The notes under the pieces: model-generated
The model's input: only the letters and a program-made list of their open reading frames with translations
Databases searched by the model: none
What the model was told of the DNA's origin: nothing
Translations under genes and position numbers: made by a program
DNA from: Streptococcus varani
GTDB taxonomy: Bacteria; Bacillota; Bacilli; Lactobacillales; Streptococcaceae
Direction: 5' to 3'
Assembly (NCBI RefSeq): GCF_001375655.1
Contig: NZ_CTEN01000001.1
Span: 1 to 64,000, forward strand
DNA length: 64,000 bases
Shown: in pieces, positions 62,493 through 64,000 of the stretch
Numbering within the stretch: position 1 is the stretch's first letter
Layout: every line of letters begins with the position of its first letter

Positions 62493-62521
62493 ATTATATC
62501 AAATTTTCAGACAATTTGGAA
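62493..62521 (-). promoter_or_regulatory. Candidate dapH promoter
   Basis: -35 TTCCAA (62516-62521), 17-bp spacer, -10 TATAAT (62493-62498) on the minus strand. It predicts a structured leader of about 170 nt. Confidence 0.5.
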
Positions 62522-62590
62522 AAGATAGGGTTAAAAAAAGACCTCACTAGGAGATCTTATCTATAAAATTTTGTATCGTAAATTTAAATC

Positions 62591-62743
62591 TTATCTCTTT
62601 GTCAATTTTAGCTTTGCGGGTTCTGGAATTTCTACAAACCTCCCATTAAGTACTTCTATACTATCTTTCTTTCCGACTTCAATTCGTCTTGTATTATCAC
62701 TATTTATGTCATCATCATAGCCAGATTCTCGAATTCTTGTGAA
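62591..62743 (-). pseudogene. C-terminal fragment of an unrecognised gene
   Basis: The minus strand reads FTRIRESGYDDDIN, then RRIEVGKKDSIEVLNGRF and VEIPEPAKLKLTKR before TAA at 62591. There is no start codon or ribosome site, and the frame enters the ulaG terminator upstream. The base composition and charged, protein-like pattern suggest a genuine coding remnant. I do not recognise the family. Confidence 0.4.
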
Positions 62744-62767
62744 AAAACCCGGAAAATCCCAGGTTTT
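62744..62767 (-). terminator. Terminator of ulaG
   Basis: On the minus strand AAAACCTGG / CCGGGTTTT (one mismatch) with a 6-nt loop and six T, 10 bp after the ulaG stop. Confidence 0.7.
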
Positions 62768-62776
62768 ATTTTTTTA

Positions 62777-63868
62777 TTATAGTAACGATTTGAATTGGAT
62801 ATTGGAATCTTCTAAGAAGTGATCATCGAAGCCTCGTGGGTGATGGTATTCGATTTTTTCTTTGTCCATTGGATAGGTGTATTTGCCACCAACTTCCCAA
62901 ATGAATGGATGGAAGTCGTACTGGAGGCGTTCTTTTCTCATCTTCCAGAGTTGAATGATTTCATCTGTTGAAGCCATGAAGTTAGACCAGATGTCATAGT
63001 GAACTGGAATGATGACTTTGGCACGTAGGTTTTCAGCCATACGAAGGAGATCGATAGAAGTCATCTTATCTTGGATACCGATCGGGTTATCGCCGTAATT
63101 GTTAATGGCAACATCGATATTGAAGTCACGGCCATGTTTTGCAAAGTAGTTTGAGAAGTGAGAATCTGCCCCGTGGTAAATGGTTCCGCCAGGTGTTTCA
63201 AATACATAGTTAACCGCCTTGCTGGCCATGAGTTTATCTGTTATTGGAAGACCTTTGAGACTATTTCCATTTTCTTCATAACCTTCAATCGGAAGAGTAA
63301 CTAAGCAGGTTCGGTCAAAGGATTCAACAGCATGAATTTTGATGTCTTTAAATTCAAAGCTATCTCCTGGTGCAATGGTGATGATGCGATCTTTTGGTAC
63401 TCCCCAACCTTCCCAAATCTTTCCACAACCTACTGGACCAACAAATTTCACATGGTCCAATTTTGGATTGTTAAGAATAGCTGCAGCAGTAGAAATGTCA
63501 ATATGGTCAGAATGAACATGTGAGACTAAATAGTAATCCAATTCATTAATGGCGAATGGATCAATAACCATCGGTTGCACGCGCAAGTTTGGTTGCAATT
63601 TGCGGACACCAGCCATATTCGCCATTTGGTGACCCCAAACCATATCCTTGACTTTCTTAGTTGATTTTCCACGAGAGGACCAAAGATCCATGACCACATT
63701 GGCCCCACCAGGAGTTTTAATCCAAACACCACAGTTACCAAGCCACCACATGGCAAAGTTGCCTTCTGGCACCACTTCTTCTTCGATTTCTTCATTGAGC
63801 CATGTTCCCCACTCTGGGAATGTGCTCAAAATCCATGATTCACGCGTAATATCTTTTACATTTGCCAT
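62777..63868 (-). CDS. ulaG: L-ascorbate-6-phosphate lactonase
   Basis: 363 aa metallo-beta-lactamase fold. The motif SHVHSDHIDIS supplies metal ligands, with GNCGVWIKTPGGANVVMDLW near the N-terminus and VIIPVHYDIWSNFMAS near the C-terminus, matching UlaG. It opens the lactone of ascorbate-6-phosphate for anaerobic use. The rest of an ula operon would lie outside the window if present. Confidence 0.93.
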   Translation of the reverse strand: MANVKDITRESWILSTFPEWGTWLNEEIEEEVVPEGNFAMWWLGNCGVWIKTPGGANVVMDLWSSRGKSTKKVKDMVWGHQMANMAGVRKLQPNLRVQPMVIDPFAINELDYYLVSHVHSDHIDISTAAAILNNPKLDHVKFVGPVGCGKIWEGWGVPKDRIITIAPGDSFEFKDIKIHAVESFDRTCLVTLPIEGYEENGNSLKGLPITDKLMASKAVNYVFETPGGTIYHGADSHFSNYFAKHGRDFNIDVAINNYGDNPIGIQDKMTSIDLLRMAENLRAKVIIPVHYDIWSNFMASTDEIIQLWKMRKERLQYDFHPFIWEVGGKYTYPMDKEKIEYHHPRGFDDHFLEDSNIQFKSLL

Positions 63869-63902
63869 AGTTGATTGCCTCCGATAAGTTTTTTATATTT
63901 TA

Positions 63903-64000
63903 TACTCAAAGAAAATCAAAAATAGATGCGGCAAAGCGACACAGACATACCAAATGGTCAGCATGGAGCTTTAATAAACTATACTGTTGATTTTCAAAGA
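63903..64000. repeat. BOX/RUP-like intergenic repeat, cut by the window end
   Basis: It begins TACTCAAAGAAAATCAA (identical to 46073-46089), contains GCGGCAAAGCGAC, and ends TTGATTTTCAAAGA, the inverse of the start. These inverted ends are typical of small dispersed streptococcal repeats. Confidence 0.55.

Noticed and set aside
1-64000. CRISPR array or classical defence island
   Set aside because: No series of regularly spaced identical repeats and no cas, restriction-modification or other known defence gene was seen; only the YefM/YoeB pair and the prophage switch are related in theme.

Overview
This window is a low-GC Firmicute chromosome segment and almost certainly Streptococcus. It carries streptococcal gene orders such as pbp2A-rpmG-secE-nusG, tatD-rnmV-rsmA-rsgA-rpe-thiN-rmuC-yhaM-purR, rnpA-yidC-khpB near rpmH, and dut-phosphatase-radA behind a SigX (com-box) sequence. 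A MarR gene followed by two half-size ABC exporters resembles the SatR-SatAB locus of Streptococcus suis, so a S. suis-like species is my best guess from family knowledge. No database search was run.

Layout. 1-2.6 kb is a decayed prophage end: a Cro/CI switch, an unknown gene, a relic of a second repressor tail, and one ORF that joins a RelA/SpoT-like N-terminus to an integrase C-terminus. 2.8-8 kb is housekeeping (nusG, secE, rpmG, pbp2A, a flavin reductase, a pseudouridine synthase). 8.2-12 kb is an amino-acid module (symporter, C-S lyase-type aminotransferase, RidA) divergent from a YheO-type regulator. 12-17.7 kb is the purR-to-rsgA cluster followed by tRNA-Leu. 17.7-24.1 kb is a complete sorbitol (glucitol) PTS operon bracketed by an 81-bp direct repeat of the tRNA 3' end. 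24.1-28 kb resumes the conserved cluster (rsmA, rnmV, tatD), interrupted by a YefM/YoeB toxin-antitoxin pair. 28-31.7 kb holds small membrane proteins, an M10-type metalloprotease, a lipoprotein, a broken IS1182-family element and a deoxynucleoside kinase.

31.7-36.9 kb holds rpmH, an ABC-LytTR-DUF3021 operon, khpB, yidC and rnpA. 37-40 kb is argGH, with argH broken by a small deletion and preceded by a PyrR-type attenuator. 40-46 kb has gltX, an MFS pseudogene, a second LytTR/membrane-protein pair, an orphan bacteriocin-immunity gene, an AIM24 protein and a carbonic anhydrase. 46-49 kb is the radA/dut competence operon. 49-56.6 kb has two ABC systems, a MarR regulator and an S41 protease. 57-64 kb has gpsA, galU, a rhomboid protease, folate and lysine/DAP genes and ulaG.

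Themes. Several operators sit inside the 17-bp spacer of sigma-A promoters (both prophage promoters, argG, the MarR operon). Both LytTR operons carry 9-10-bp direct repeats exactly 21 bp apart upstream of the promoter. Gene decay is frequent: the integrase chimera, transposase, argH, the MFS gene and a C-terminal fragment near ulaG.
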